A stretch of DNA of 64,000 nucleotides from Alphaproteobacteria bacterium (GCA_017307375.1 JAFKFH010000005.1:186001-250000), one strand, 5' to 3'. Positions 34,920 to 43,882 are shown, counted from the first letter of the stretch. Translations and numbers: made by a program. The notes: generated by a model from the sequence alone, not told the origin.

Positions 34920-35387
34920 ATGACCGACGACTTCGCCACCCATGTGCCGGCCTGGCGCATCCGCCGCCTGCGCGCCGTGCTGCGCGCCGCCGAGGAAGAA
35001 GGCCGGCGGGGCGAGCCCGACGAGGCCGGCGACCACCGCGCCATCCTGCGCCGCCGGGCGCGCGGGCGGATCGCCGCCCAGGCTGCGCGCCCCGGCCGGG
35101 GCGCGCGGCGCAGCGTGCTGCGCTACGGCCGCCTCCTCTCCGGCGACCGCCGCCGGGTCGACTTCCTGCTGGCCAATGCCCGCCGCCATTTCACCACGGC
35201 AAAACCGCCGCGCGGCGCGCTGGTGGCCGCCTATGCCGATCTCAAGACTGAGATGAAGGCGGCCGGATTGCCGACGCCCAAGCGTCATCGCTGGCGCGCA
35301 TGGCTGGCCTATGCCGGTTTCGTGCCGCTGCCTAGCGCCGCAACAGGCGCAGCGGCCGGAAGTAATCCAGCACCGCCGGATCGTTGA
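34920..35387 (+). CDS. Basic protein of unknown function
   Basis: The 155-residue product is Arg/Ala-rich and strongly basic (RRARGRIAAQAARPGRGARRSV), with no signal peptide or membrane helix; I recognise no family. The 3' end overlaps the convergent glycosylase-like gene by 56 nt. It is the first gene behind the leader with terminator, and its first 16 codons are duplicated at 33988. A nucleic-acid-binding role would fit the charge but is a guess. Confidence 0.55.
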   Translation: MTDDFATHVPAWRIRRLRAVLRAAEEEGRRGEPDEAGDHRAILRRRARGRIAAQAARPGRGARRSVLRYGRLLSGDRRRVDFLLANARRHFTTAKPPRGALVAAYADLKTEMKAAGLPTPKRHRWRAWLAYAGFVPLPSAATGAAAGSNPAPPDR

Positions 35388-36105
35388 TGAACGAGACGTT
35401 GTAGGGATGCTCGGCCATCAGCTTGGGCCAGGCTTGTGCCCCCTCGATCTCGGCAAACTGTTTGGCGAAGGCGCCGAACAGCAGGAACCTCGCCTCCGGC
35501 CGCGCCCGGTGGATGCCGTTGAGCAGCCCGGCCGTGAACCGGTGCCAGGCCGCCGCCTCGCGCGCCTTGTTCTTGTCGGCCAGCACCGGCGTCGCGTTGA
35601 TGCACAGCACGCCGTGGCGGCGCAGCGCGGCGAACACGTCGGCCAGGCTGTCGACGAGGTCCGAGCGTTCCAGCGCCGCGATTTCCTCGGCCTTCGCCGC
35701 CGGCGAGATCAGCCCCTCGGCCACCAGCATCATCTTGACGAGGTTGCGCAAGCTGGTCGCCTTGTTGACCGGCTTGGCCAGCCCCTGCCCGCTCCATAGC
35801 GTCCCGACCAGCCCGTCATGAAACGCCACGCCGATCGCCGAGCCCTTGCGGGGATACGGCGATTCGCCGACGAGGACGGCATTGACGTCGTTCAAAGGCA
35901 GGTGCCGCAGCGCCGCCAGCATCAGTTCGGGGCCGGGCAGCCAGTCAACCACCTCGAGCTTGGCCAGATAGGTGGTGTCGAGGGTGGCGGCGGGCCCTTC
36001 GAGCAGGGCCAGCCATTCGGGGGCGAGGCCGACACAGGCCTGCGCAAACGGGTAACGCGAAAGCGGGCCTTGCCCGCGTGATTGGGGGCGGACGATCGAA
36101 ATCAT
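35332..36105 (-). CDS. Uracil-DNA glycosylase-like protein with altered catalytic motif
   Basis: The 257-residue product follows the family 1 UDG layout: VLVGESPYP (water-activating loop), FHDG, LAKPVNKATSLRNLVKMM, VLCINATPVLA, FLLFGAFAK and EHPYNVSF (minor-groove loop). The GQDPYH motif of active enzymes is GESPYP here, so the catalytic Asp is Ser82, and the HPSPLS loop is HPYNVS. It may be an inactive or altered-specificity homologue. The start at 36105 is the first Met of the conserved part; the longer frame upstream runs through a dispersed repeat. Confidence 0.75.
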   Translation of the reverse strand: MISIVRPQSRGQGPLSRYPFAQACVGLAPEWLALLEGPAATLDTTYLAKLEVVDWLPGPELMLAALRHLPLNDVNAVLVGESPYPRKGSAIGVAFHDGLVGTLWSGQGLAKPVNKATSLRNLVKMMLVAEGLISPAAKAEEIAALERSDLVDSLADVFAALRRHGVLCINATPVLADKNKAREAAAWHRFTAGLLNGIHRARPEARFLLFGAFAKQFAEIEGAQAWPKLMAEHPYNVSFINDPAVLDYFRPLRLLRR

Positions 36106-36125
36106 GCGCCGGACATTAGCGGCAT

Positions 36126-36185
36126 CGTCATGCCGGCGAAAGCCGGCATCCAGGGCAAGCGCGCCGCGCTTTCGCCGGAACGACG
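36126..36185. repeat. Palindromic extragenic repeat element
   Basis: A 60-bp element whose ends CGTCATGCCGGCGAAAG and CTTTCGCCGGAACGACG are inverted repeats matching at 15 of 17 positions. The left end also holds a perfect 8-bp hairpin with a GAAA loop (ATGCCGGC / GCCGGCAT). Elements like this are dispersed in many proteobacterial genomes and, when translated, give RRHDD-like peptides. Confidence 0.65.
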
Positions 36186-36219
36186 AATGGCCGCTGGATT
36201 TCAAGCCGAGCCAAAGGGT

Positions 36220-36687
36220 TCAGGCCCCGCCCAACGGCAGCGCCGTCCGGTAGCTGACCTGCTTCAGCGTGATGCTCGACCGGATCGAGGCGACACCGGG
36301 TATCTTGGTCAGCCGCTCCAGCACCACCCGGCGGAAATGGTCGAGGTCGGCCACCGCGATGCGCAAGAGGTAGTCGGCGTCGCCGGTCATCAGGTAGCAC
36401 TCCATCACCTCGGGCATGTCGGCCACCGCCTCCTCGAAGGCGTTCAGCGCCGCCTCGACCTGGCGCTCGAGCCGGATCGAGACGAAGACGTTGACCCCCA
36501 TGCCCACCGCCACCGGGTCGACCAGCGTGGCATAGCGGCGGATGACGCCGGCCTCCTCCAGCTGGCGCACCCGGCGCAGGCAGGGCGATGGGGAAAGGCC
36601 GACGGCTTCGGCCAGTGCCGCGTTGGTGATGCGGGCATCTTCCTGCAGGGCACCCAGGATTGCCCGGTCTATCGCGTCGAGAAGCAT
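36220..36687 (-). CDS. Lrp/AsnC-family transcriptional regulator
   Basis: About 155 residues with an AsnC-type helix-turn-helix (LDAIDRAILGALQEDARITNAALAEAVGLSPSPCLRRVRQLEEAGVIRRY) and a RAM domain (VFVSIRLERQ ... CYLMTGDADYLLRIAVADL). ATG 36687 matches the usual family start and leaves the palindromic site at 36691-36718 outside the gene; ATG 36702 is the alternative. No clear ribosome site precedes either. It is divergent from the E1/E2 dehydrogenase genes and probably controls them, as PdhR-like or MdeR-like Lrp proteins do. Confidence 0.9.
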   Translation of the reverse strand: MLLDAIDRAILGALQEDARITNAALAEAVGLSPSPCLRRVRQLEEAGVIRRYATLVDPVAVGMGVNVFVSIRLERQVEAALNAFEEAVADMPEVMECYLMTGDADYLLRIAVADLDHFRRVVLERLTKIPGVASIRSSITLKQVSYRTALPLGGA

Positions 36688-36690
36688 GTT

Positions 36691-36718
36691 CTGCCATTTC
36701 ATGGAATTCGATTGGCAG
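36691..36718. promoter_or_regulatory. Putative Lrp-type operator
   Basis: CTGCCA and TGGCAG form an inverted repeat over 28 bp with an AT-richer centre that includes GGAATTC. It lies between the divergent lrp-type gene and the E1 gene, about 100 nt before the E1 start. Confidence 0.5.
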
Positions 36719-36814
36719 ATTATGCCGATATCCATCCTTGCGTCGACCGTCTTCGCAAGGACATGGCCGGCCCCGGCCGGCTATCATCTCGCGCCCACGC
36801 CGGAGGAAAACGCC

Positions 36815-39217
36815 ATGATCGACGCCAGCCGCCTGAACCTGCTGACCCAGTTGGAACGCAAGGCGCTGTGGCTCGCCTGCTGGACCATCCACAACGCCAA
36901 CCACATCCGGCCATCGCGCGACGGCATCAAGGTCGGCGGCCATCAGTCGTCGTCGGCCTCGATCAACACCGCGCTGACCGCGCTCTATCTCGACGTGCTG
37001 AACCCGGAGGACCGGATCGCGGTCAAGCCGCATGCCTCGCCGGTCTATCACGCGCTGATGTACCTGCTGGGCCGGCAGACGCAGGACAAGCTGGAGCGGT
37101 TCCGCGCGCTGGGCGGCGCGCAATCCTATCCGTCGCGCACCAAGGATGGCGGCGACGTCGATTTCTCGACCGGCTCGGTCGGCCTCGGCGTCGGCGTCAC
37201 GCTGTTCGGCGCGCTGATGCGCGACTACATGCGGCTGCACGGCCTGGGCGATCCCGCCCGCACCAACGGCCGCATGGTCGCGGTGCTGGGCGATGCCGAG
37301 CTCGACGAAGGCAATATCTTCGAGGCGCTGCTGGAAGGCTGGAAGCACGATGTCCGCAACCTCTGGTGGGTGATCGACTACAACCGCCAGAGCCTCGACG
37401 GCGTGGTCAACGACCATCTGTTCCAGCGCATCCAGCAATTCTTCGACAATGTCGGCTGGCGCGTCGTCACGGTGAAATACGGCAAGCTGCTGGAGGCCGC
37501 GTTCAAGGGTCCGGCGGGCGAGGCGCTGCGGCAATGGATCGACGATTGCCCCAATCAGCTCTATTCGGCGCTGACCTTCAAGGGCGGGGCGGCGTTTCGC
37601 GAGCACCTGGCGCGCGATCTCGGCCACACCGCGGGCCTGAATGAATTCCTCGACAGCCATGACGATGCCAGCCTGCACCGGGTGATGACGAACCTGGGCG
37701 GGCACGACATGGAAACGCTGCTCGAAGCCTTTCATGGCGTCACAGACGACCGGCCGCATTGCTTCGTGCTGTACACGATCAAGGGCCACGGCCTGCCGCT
37801 GGCCGGTCACAAGGACAACCATGCCGGGCTGATGACCGTGCAGCAGATGGCCGAGTTCCGCCAGCGCCACGGCGTGCCCGAAGGGGCCGAATGGGATCGC
37901 TTCGCCGGTCTGGAGGCCAGCCCGGCCGCACTGCAGGCCTTTCTCGACGCCGTGCCGTTCGGCCGCCGGCCGCGCGATACCGCGGTCGCGGCGCCGGTCG
38001 CGGTACCGGCCTTGAAGGCGCCGGCGGGCGAGCGGATGTCGACCCAGGAAGCCTTCGGCAAGATCATGAACGAGATCGGCCGCGGCGACGGCGATTTCGC
38101 CGGCCGGGTGATCACCACCTCGCCCGACGTGACCGTTTCGACCAACCTGGGCGGCTGGGTCAACCAGCGCGGCGTCTTCGCCCAGGAAACCAAGCCCGAC
38201 ATGTTCCGCCAGGAACAGGTCGCCTCGCCGCTGAAATGGGGCAAGGGCGCGACCGGCCAGCATCTCGAACTCGGCATCGCCGAGAACAACCTGTTCCTCG
38301 CCCTGGCGGCGATGGGCCTGTCGCACAGCCTGTTCGGGGGGCGGCTGTTCCCGGTCGGCACGCTGTACGATCCGTTCATCGCCCGCGGCCTCGATGCGCT
38401 GAACTATGCCTGCTACCAGGATGCCCGCTTCCTGCTGGTCGCGACGCCGTCGGGCATCGCCCTGGCGCCGGAGGGCGGCGCGCACCAGTCGCTGAACACC
38501 CCGCTGATCGGCATGGCGCAGGACGGCCTGGCGACGTTCGAGCCGGCCTTCGCCGACGAACTCGCCATCATCATGCAATGGGCGTTCGAATACATGCAGC
38601 GCGGCGGCCCGGCACGCGACGAGATGGCCGACGAGACCGCGTCGGCATGGCTGCGCGACACCCGCGGCGGTTCTGTCTACCTGCGGCTGTCGACCCGCGG
38701 CCTGGACCAGATCGGGCGCGACGACGGCGACGCCGCCTGGCGCGACGACGTGATCGCCGGCGGCTACTGGTTGCGCCGGCCCGCGGCCGGGGCGGAGCTT
38801 GCCATCGTCTATGCCGGCGTGGTGGCACCGGAAGCGATCGCCGCGCATGAGGAAATCCTGGCCGAAATTCCCGGTGCCGGCCTGCTGGCCGTCACCTCGG
38901 CCGACCGGCTCAACGCCGGCTGGAACGCCGCCGAGCGCGCCCGCCAGCAGGGCCGCCCCCAGGCGCGCTCGCAGGTTGAGCGGCTGTTGAGCCCGCTGGC
39001 CCGCGATGCCACGCTGGTGACGGTGTGCGACGCCCACCCGACCAGCCTGTCGTGGATCGGCAGCGTGCTGGGCCATCGCGTCCGCCCGCTGGGCGTCGAA
39101 CATTTCGGCCAGTCCGCCGATCTGCCCGATCTCTACCACAAGTACCGCATCGATACCGAAGCCATCCTCGATGCCTGCGCCGCCGGCCTGCTCGGCCGCC
39201 TGCGCGCGGTGGGCTGA
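36815..39217 (+). CDS. Homodimeric 2-oxoacid dehydrogenase E1 (pyruvate dehydrogenase AceE-like)
   Basis: The 800-residue thiamine-diphosphate enzyme matches the AceE family through its length: LACWTIHNANHIRPSRDGIKVGGHQSSSASI, the ThDP motif GDAELDEGNIFEALLEG...NLWWVIDYNRQS, and the C-terminal transketolase-like part with GQHLELGIAENNLFL. It is shorter than E. coli AceE (887). It should decarboxylate pyruvate, or a related acid such as 2-oxobutyrate: the Lrp-divergent arrangement also recalls mdeB of Pseudomonas. GGAGG lies 8 nt before ATG 36815. The E2 gene follows after 4 nt. Confidence 0.88.
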   Translation: MIDASRLNLLTQLERKALWLACWTIHNANHIRPSRDGIKVGGHQSSSASINTALTALYLDVLNPEDRIAVKPHASPVYHALMYLLGRQTQDKLERFRALGGAQSYPSRTKDGGDVDFSTGSVGLGVGVTLFGALMRDYMRLHGLGDPARTNGRMVAVLGDAELDEGNIFEALLEGWKHDVRNLWWVIDYNRQSLDGVVNDHLFQRIQQFFDNVGWRVVTVKYGKLLEAAFKGPAGEALRQWIDDCPNQLYSALTFKGGAAFREHLARDLGHTAGLNEFLDSHDDASLHRVMTNLGGHDMETLLEAFHGVTDDRPHCFVLYTIKGHGLPLAGHKDNHAGLMTVQQMAEFRQRHGVPEGAEWDRFAGLEASPAALQAFLDAVPFGRRPRDTAVAAPVAVPALKAPAGERMSTQEAFGKIMNEIGRGDGDFAGRVITTSPDVTVSTNLGGWVNQRGVFAQETKPDMFRQEQVASPLKWGKGATGQHLELGIAENNLFLALAAMGLSHSLFGGRLFPVGTLYDPFIARGLDALNYACYQDARFLLVATPSGIALAPEGGAHQSLNTPLIGMAQDGLATFEPAFADELAIIMQWAFEYMQRGGPARDEMADETASAWLRDTRGGSVYLRLSTRGLDQIGRDDGDAAWRDDVIAGGYWLRRPAAGAELAIVYAGVVAPEAIAAHEEILAEIPGAGLLAVTSADRLNAGWNAAERARQQGRPQARSQVERLLSPLARDATLVTVCDAHPTSLSWIGSVLGHRVRPLGVEHFGQSADLPDLYHKYRIDTEAILDACAAGLLGRLRAVG

Positions 39218-39221
39218 CCCC

Positions 39222-40439
39222 ATGGCCACCGACATCCTGATGCCGGCGCTGTCGCCGACGATGACCGAAGGCAAGATCGCCGCCTGGCTCAAGGCCCCCG
39301 GCGATCGCGTCCGGGCGGGCGACGTGCTGGCCGAGATCGAGACCGACAAGGCATCGATGGAGTTCGAGGCCGCCGAGGACGGCATCCTCGGCACGATCCT
39401 GGTGCCGGCCGGCCGCGAGGGCGTGGCGGTCAACACCCCGATCGCGACGCTGCTGGCGGATGGCGAGACCGCGACGGCCGCGCCGACGCCCGTGCCCGCC
39501 GCCGTTGCCACGGTCCGGCCCGCGGTCGCGGCCGCGCCGGCCGCAAGCAGGGCAGCCTCGCCGCTGGCCCGCCGGATGGCCGCGCAAGCCGGTTTCGATC
39601 TCGCCGCGATCACGGGCAGCGGGCCTCAGGGTCGCATCGTCAAGGCCGACATCGAAGCGCTGATGCCCAGGCCCGCGGCGACGCAGGCGGCGCCGGTCAC
39701 GGCGCCGGCCCCTGCCCCTTCGGGTCCGGGTGCACGCCAGCTGGCCGATCTGCTGGACATCCCCTACCGGCTCGAACCGCTGTCGGGGATGCGCCGGACC
39801 ATTGCGCGGCGCCTGACGGAAGCAAAGCAGACGGTGCCGCATTTCTACCTCGGCGTCGATATCGAGGTCGACGCGCTGCTGGCCCTGCGGGGAACGCTGA
39901 ATGCGCAGCCCGGCGTCAGGCTGTCGGTCAACGACTTCGTCATCCGCGCCGCGGCGCTGGCCCTGAAGCAGGTGCCGGCGGCCAACGCGTCCTACGACGA
40001 CGGCGGCATCCTCCGCTACGAACGCGCCGACATCTCGGTCGCGGTGGCGACGCCGGCGGGGCTGATCACCCCGATCGTCAAGGGCGCCGAGGCCCGCGGA
40101 CTGGCCGATATCTCCGCCGCGATGAAGGACCTTGCCGCCCGCGCCCGCGAGGGCCGGCTGCGCCCCGAGGAATACCAGGGCGGCACGTTCTCGATCTCCA
40201 ACCTCGGCATGTTCGGGATCAGGCAGTTCGAGGCGGTGATCAACCCGCCGCAGGGCTGCATCCTCGCCGTCGGCGCCAGCGAGCCGCGTCCGGTGGTGCG
40301 TGGCGGCGCGCTGGCCATCGCGACGGTGATGACCTGCACGCTGTCGGTCGATCACCGCGTCGTCGACGGCGCGGTCGGCGCCGAATGGCTGAACGCCTTC
40401 AAGGCCCTCATCGAGCGGCCGGAGACCATGCTGCTTTAG
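39222..40439 (+). CDS. Dihydrolipoamide acyltransferase (E2)
   Basis: The 405-residue protein has one lipoyl domain (lipoyl Lys43 in ETDKASMEFEA), an Ala/Pro-rich linker, a peripheral-subunit-binding domain (SPLARRMAAQAGFDLAAITGSGPQGRI, about 113-140), another linker and the catalytic domain ending with the active-site HRVVDG. It takes the acyl group from the E1 encoded upstream and passes it to CoA. No E3 gene is in the window; a shared E3 encoded elsewhere is likely. Confidence 0.92.
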   Translation: MATDILMPALSPTMTEGKIAAWLKAPGDRVRAGDVLAEIETDKASMEFEAAEDGILGTILVPAGREGVAVNTPIATLLADGETATAAPTPVPAAVATVRPAVAAAPAASRAASPLARRMAAQAGFDLAAITGSGPQGRIVKADIEALMPRPAATQAAPVTAPAPAPSGPGARQLADLLDIPYRLEPLSGMRRTIARRLTEAKQTVPHFYLGVDIEVDALLALRGTLNAQPGVRLSVNDFVIRAAALALKQVPAANASYDDGGILRYERADISVAVATPAGLITPIVKGAEARGLADISAAMKDLAARAREGRLRPEEYQGGTFSISNLGMFGIRQFEAVINPPQGCILAVGASEPRPVVRGGALAIATVMTCTLSVDHRVVDGAVGAEWLNAFKALIERPETMLL

Positions 40440-40502
40440 TTGGGTTTCCCACGATCACCAGATGCGATATCCACGACGATCGCGGTGACGGGGGATGACG
40501 AG

Positions 40503-42320
40503 ATGGCGGATAGCGCGGGATTTGGCCTGGGGCACACGGTCGTGCTGCTCTCGGCGGCGGTCGTTGCCGTACCTTTGTTCAGGCGGCTCGGCCTGGGGTC
40601 GGTGCTCGGCTATCTCGTCGCCGGGCTCGCCATCGGTCCGTTCGGCCTGAAGATCTTCACCGATGCCGAAACCCTGCTGCATATCGCCGAGCTCGGCGTC
40701 GTCATGTTCCTGTTCGTCATCGGGCTGGAAATGCGGCCGAGCAAGCTGTGGACGCTGCGCAAGCAGATCTTCGGGCTGGGCGTCGGCCAGGTCGTGACCT
40801 GTGGCGGCCTGCTGACGCTGGTCGGCATCGCCGCCGGCCTTGCCCCGGCGGTCGCCGCGGTCGGCGCCATGGGCTTCGTGCTGTCGTCGACCGCAGTGAT
40901 CATGCAGGTGATGGACGAGAACGGCGAGACCGCGACGATCGAGGGCCAGCGTGCCATCGCCATCCTGCTGCTCGAAGATCTCGCCATCGTGCCGCTGCTG
41001 GCGCTGGTCGCGCTGTGGGCGGCCGTCAACGGCCAGGCGCCCGGCAGCGGCACGCCGGTCTGGCAGAGCGTCGGGATCGCCATCGGCGCGCTTGCCGCCC
41101 TGATCGCCGCCGGCCGCTGGCTGCTCGACCCGTTCTTCGGGCTGATCGCGCGGGCCGGCGCGCGCGAAGTGCTGACCGCCGCCGCGCTGCTGGTGGTGCT
41201 GGGGGCGGCCCTGTTCATGCAATGGGCCGGGCTGTCGATGGCGCTGGGCGCCTTCATGGCCGGGGTGCTGCTGTCGGAATCGAATTTCCGCCACCAGCTG
41301 GAAGCCGATATCGAGCCGTTCCGCGGCATCCTGCTCGGGCTGTTCTTCCTCAGCGTCGGCATGTCGCTCGACCTTGCGGTGGTGGCGGCCGAGTGGCGCA
41401 TGGTCGCCGCCGGCCTCGCCGCCTTCATGATCGTCAAGGCCGTCGGGATCTATGCGGTGGCGCGGCTGGGGGGATCGACCAACCGGGCCGCGCTGCATCG
41501 TGGGGCGCTGTTCGCCCAGGGCGGCGAATTCGCCTTCGTGCTCTACGGCGCGGCCCTGGCCGTCGGCCTGTTCGACGATCGGATCGCCGCGGTGATGACC
41601 GCGATCGTCATCCTGTCGATGGCCTTCACGCCGCTGGTGCTGATCGCGCAGAAGCGGTTGCAGCGGGCGGCGCCGGTCTCGCTCGACGGTGTCGAGGCGG
41701 CCGAAGGGTTGCGTGGCCGCGTGCTGTTCATCGGCTTCGGCCGCTTCGCGCAGGTGGCAAGCCAGGCGCTGCTGGCACGCGACGTCGACCTGTCGCTGAT
41801 CGAGAACGATGTCGAGATGATCAAGGCCGCAGGCAAGTTCGGGTTCAAGGTCTACTACGGCGACGGCACCCGCCTCGATGTGCTGCACGCATCGGGCGCC
41901 GCCCAGGCCCAGGCCATCCTGGTCTGCGTCGACAAGCCCGAGGCGGCGGACCATATCGTCGACCTGTGCAAGGCCGAATTCCCGCTGGCCAAGCTCTATG
42001 TCCGGTCGTTCGACCGCGGGCACTCGCTGCGGCTGGTCCAGGCCGGCGTCGATTACCAGATCCGCGAAACCTTCGAATCCGCACTGGTCTTCAGCCGCGA
42101 GGTGCTGACCGGCCTCGGCATCGACGCGGACGAGGCGCAGTCGACGATCGAGGATGTGCGCGAGCGCGATCGCCAGCGTGTCGAACTCGAGCTGGTCGGC
42201 GGTCTCGAAGCCGGACGCTCGATGCTGCGCGGCAACCTCGTCACCCCCGAGCCCGCCCCGTTCTTTGCCGCCCGCAGGGCGAGCGCGCCGCCGCCGGAGG
42301 TCGCGACGGCCGGCTCATAG
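40503..42320 (+). CDS. Kef-type monovalent cation:proton antiporter (CPA2) with TrkA-N domain
   Basis: The 605-residue protein has about 12-13 transmembrane helices (residues 8-385) with family motifs FLFVIGLEMRP, GFVLSSTAVI and FAQGGEFAFVLYG, then a cytoplasmic NAD-binding RCK/TrkA-N domain (RVLFIGFGRFAQVASQALLARDVDLSLIE). This is the KefB/KefC build, which exports K+ in exchange for H+, often gated by glutathione adducts; the glutathione control is not established here. ATG 40503 is the start; 63 nt separate it from the E2 gene. Confidence 0.9.
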   Translation: MADSAGFGLGHTVVLLSAAVVAVPLFRRLGLGSVLGYLVAGLAIGPFGLKIFTDAETLLHIAELGVVMFLFVIGLEMRPSKLWTLRKQIFGLGVGQVVTCGGLLTLVGIAAGLAPAVAAVGAMGFVLSSTAVIMQVMDENGETATIEGQRAIAILLLEDLAIVPLLALVALWAAVNGQAPGSGTPVWQSVGIAIGALAALIAAGRWLLDPFFGLIARAGAREVLTAAALLVVLGAALFMQWAGLSMALGAFMAGVLLSESNFRHQLEADIEPFRGILLGLFFLSVGMSLDLAVVAAEWRMVAAGLAAFMIVKAVGIYAVARLGGSTNRAALHRGALFAQGGEFAFVLYGAALAVGLFDDRIAAVMTAIVILSMAFTPLVLIAQKRLQRAAPVSLDGVEAAEGLRGRVLFIGFGRFAQVASQALLARDVDLSLIENDVEMIKAAGKFGFKVYYGDGTRLDVLHASGAAQAQAILVCVDKPEAADHIVDLCKAEFPLAKLYVRSFDRGHSLRLVQAGVDYQIRETFESALVFSREVLTGLGIDADEAQSTIEDVRERDRQRVELELVGGLEAGRSMLRGNLVTPEPAPFFAARRASAPPPEVATAGS

Positions 42321-43643
42321 GCCGCTGCCACGGCCGGCTTGCGCGGCCATGCCGGCATCTTTCGGCAGCGTCAGCCCGTAGAGCGTCACGCTTGCCTCGC
42401 GTCCGCGCAGCATCTGGTCGGGCAAGGCGATCCAGGCGGCCGGATCCTCGCCGGCGGCCGCGATTGCCTCCGCGGTCACGAGCAGCGGCAGGCCGACCTG
42501 CTTGGTCGCCTGCTCCAGCCGCGCGGCGACGTTGACCGCATCGCCCAGCACCGCGAATTCCAGCCGGCTGTCGTCGCCGACCGCGCCGCAATAGACCTCT
42601 CCGACATGAACGCCGATCCCGACCGCGATCGGGGCCAGGCCCTGCTCGGCCCGGTCCAGGTTCCAGAGCGCCACCCCGGACAGGATCGCCCGGGCGCAGA
42701 TCAGCGCGCGGGCGGCATCGTCCTCGCCCGGATGGGGCAGGCCGAAGACGACGAAGGCACCGTCGCCGATGAACTTGTCGATCACGCCCCCGGTGGCGCT
42801 CGCCGCCTCGGTGATCCGGCGGCGATAGTCCGCGACCAGGTGTCCCACGGCCTCCGGGGTCAACGCCTCGGCCAGCGCGGTGAACCCCCTGATGTCGACG
42901 AACAGCAGGGCGGCGATCTGCCGGCGCCCCTGGCGCAACGCGATATCGCCGGCATCGGCCAGTTCCGACAGCTCGCGGGTCAGTTCGCTCGGCAGATAGC
43001 GGGTCAGGTTGGCGCGCCGCCGCGTCTCGGCGATGGCCCGTTCCAGGATACGCCGGCTGCGTCGCGCCACCAGCACCAGCACCGCGCCGGTCAGCAGCAG
43101 GATGACGACACGGCCGAGATTGGCGGGCCCGCCGAACAACTCGCCCAGCCCGCCATCGATCGCGGGCGGCGACAGCCGCGGCCGCACCGAAACAGCGAAG
43201 GTGGCCAGGGTGACCAGCCCGACGGCATACGCTGCCAGCAGCGGATTGAAGCGCAGCGCCGCGAAGCTCAGGACCAGCGAGAACATCGTGAAGGCGGGCA
43301 GCGCGCCGAGATAGTCGCCGGGCAGGCCGACATTGGCTGCGCTGACCAGCGCCATGAACAGCATGAAGGCGACGTCAAGCGTGGTCAGGACCCAGGGCGC
43401 CCAGGCCCTGAAGCGCGACGGCGTCGCCATCCACCATGCGCCCGCCCCGATCAGGAAATAGGCGACCATCGAGGCCGCCGCAAACACCAGCTGGCGCAGC
43501 ACGATCTCGTCGGCGGCATCCGAGACCGCGACGAAGAACCCCATCGCCAGCAGGCCGAGCAGCAGGGCCACGCCCATCCGGATCAGCGACAGCGTGCGTT
43601 CGGCCCTGATCTCGACCTCGCGATGAAGCCTTGCGGCATTCAT
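42315..43643 (-). CDS. Class III adenylate/guanylate cyclase with membrane domain
   Basis: The 442-residue protein has six predicted transmembrane helices in the first 200 residues and a cytoplasmic class III cyclase domain (AALLFVDIRGFTALAEALTPE with the first metal Asp, GGVIDKFIGDGAFVVFGLPHP with the second, VGIGVHVGEVYCGAVG, and FAVLGDAVNVAARLEQATK). The residues are those of adenylate cyclases of the bacterial type (Lys of DKFIGD and Asp in VLGDAVN). It makes cAMP, perhaps in response to a membrane signal. The 3' end overlaps the Kef gene end by 6 nt. Confidence 0.9.
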   Translation of the reverse strand: MNAARLHREVEIRAERTLSLIRMGVALLLGLLAMGFFVAVSDAADEIVLRQLVFAAASMVAYFLIGAGAWWMATPSRFRAWAPWVLTTLDVAFMLFMALVSAANVGLPGDYLGALPAFTMFSLVLSFAALRFNPLLAAYAVGLVTLATFAVSVRPRLSPPAIDGGLGELFGGPANLGRVVILLLTGAVLVLVARRSRRILERAIAETRRRANLTRYLPSELTRELSELADAGDIALRQGRRQIAALLFVDIRGFTALAEALTPEAVGHLVADYRRRITEAASATGGVIDKFIGDGAFVVFGLPHPGEDDAARALICARAILSGVALWNLDRAEQGLAPIAVGIGVHVGEVYCGAVGDDSRLEFAVLGDAVNVAARLEQATKQVGLPLLVTAEAIAAAGEDPAAWIALPDQMLRGREASVTLYGLTLPKDAGMAAQAGRGSGL

Positions 43644-43650
43644 CGCAGGG

Positions 43651-43833
43651 TCAGTCCATCAGGCAGAACAGCGACAGGCAGGAAACCAGCCCGGCCTTGG
43701 CGGCGCGGTACAGCAGATAGTCGAGCCCGACGCAGATCGCCAGGATCGGCAATGCGACGAAGACGCCGAAGTAGAGCGCCGCCCACCCGGTGAAGCGACG
43801 CCGCGGGACGACGATATTGCGACGGCCGGTCAT
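43651..43833 (-). CDS. Small single-helix membrane protein
   Basis: A 60-residue product with a basic N terminus (GRRNIVVPRRRF) and one strong hydrophobic segment (WAALYFGVFVALPILAICVGLDYLLY, about 17-42), then a short tail ending in CLSLFCLMD. It lies 7 nt before the cyclase gene on the same strand and is divergent from the acyltransferase gene. Unknown function; small size makes the call moderate. Confidence 0.55.
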   Translation of the reverse strand: MTGRRNIVVPRRRFTGWAALYFGVFVALPILAICVGLDYLLYRAAKAGLVSCLSLFCLMD

Positions 43834-43882
43834 CCACGTCACAGTAGCGGGACTTCTCCCCTTCCGTCCATCCGTCCCGCAG

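Larger units (their letters stand above)
34748..34968 (+). repeat. 221-bp direct repeat, right copy
   Basis: Second copy of 33816-34036. It starts within the Shine-Dalgarno sequence (AGGTGATCC kept, the AAAGG part lost) and runs into the intact gene at 34920. Promoter and upstream part are replaced by the insert. Confidence 0.95.
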
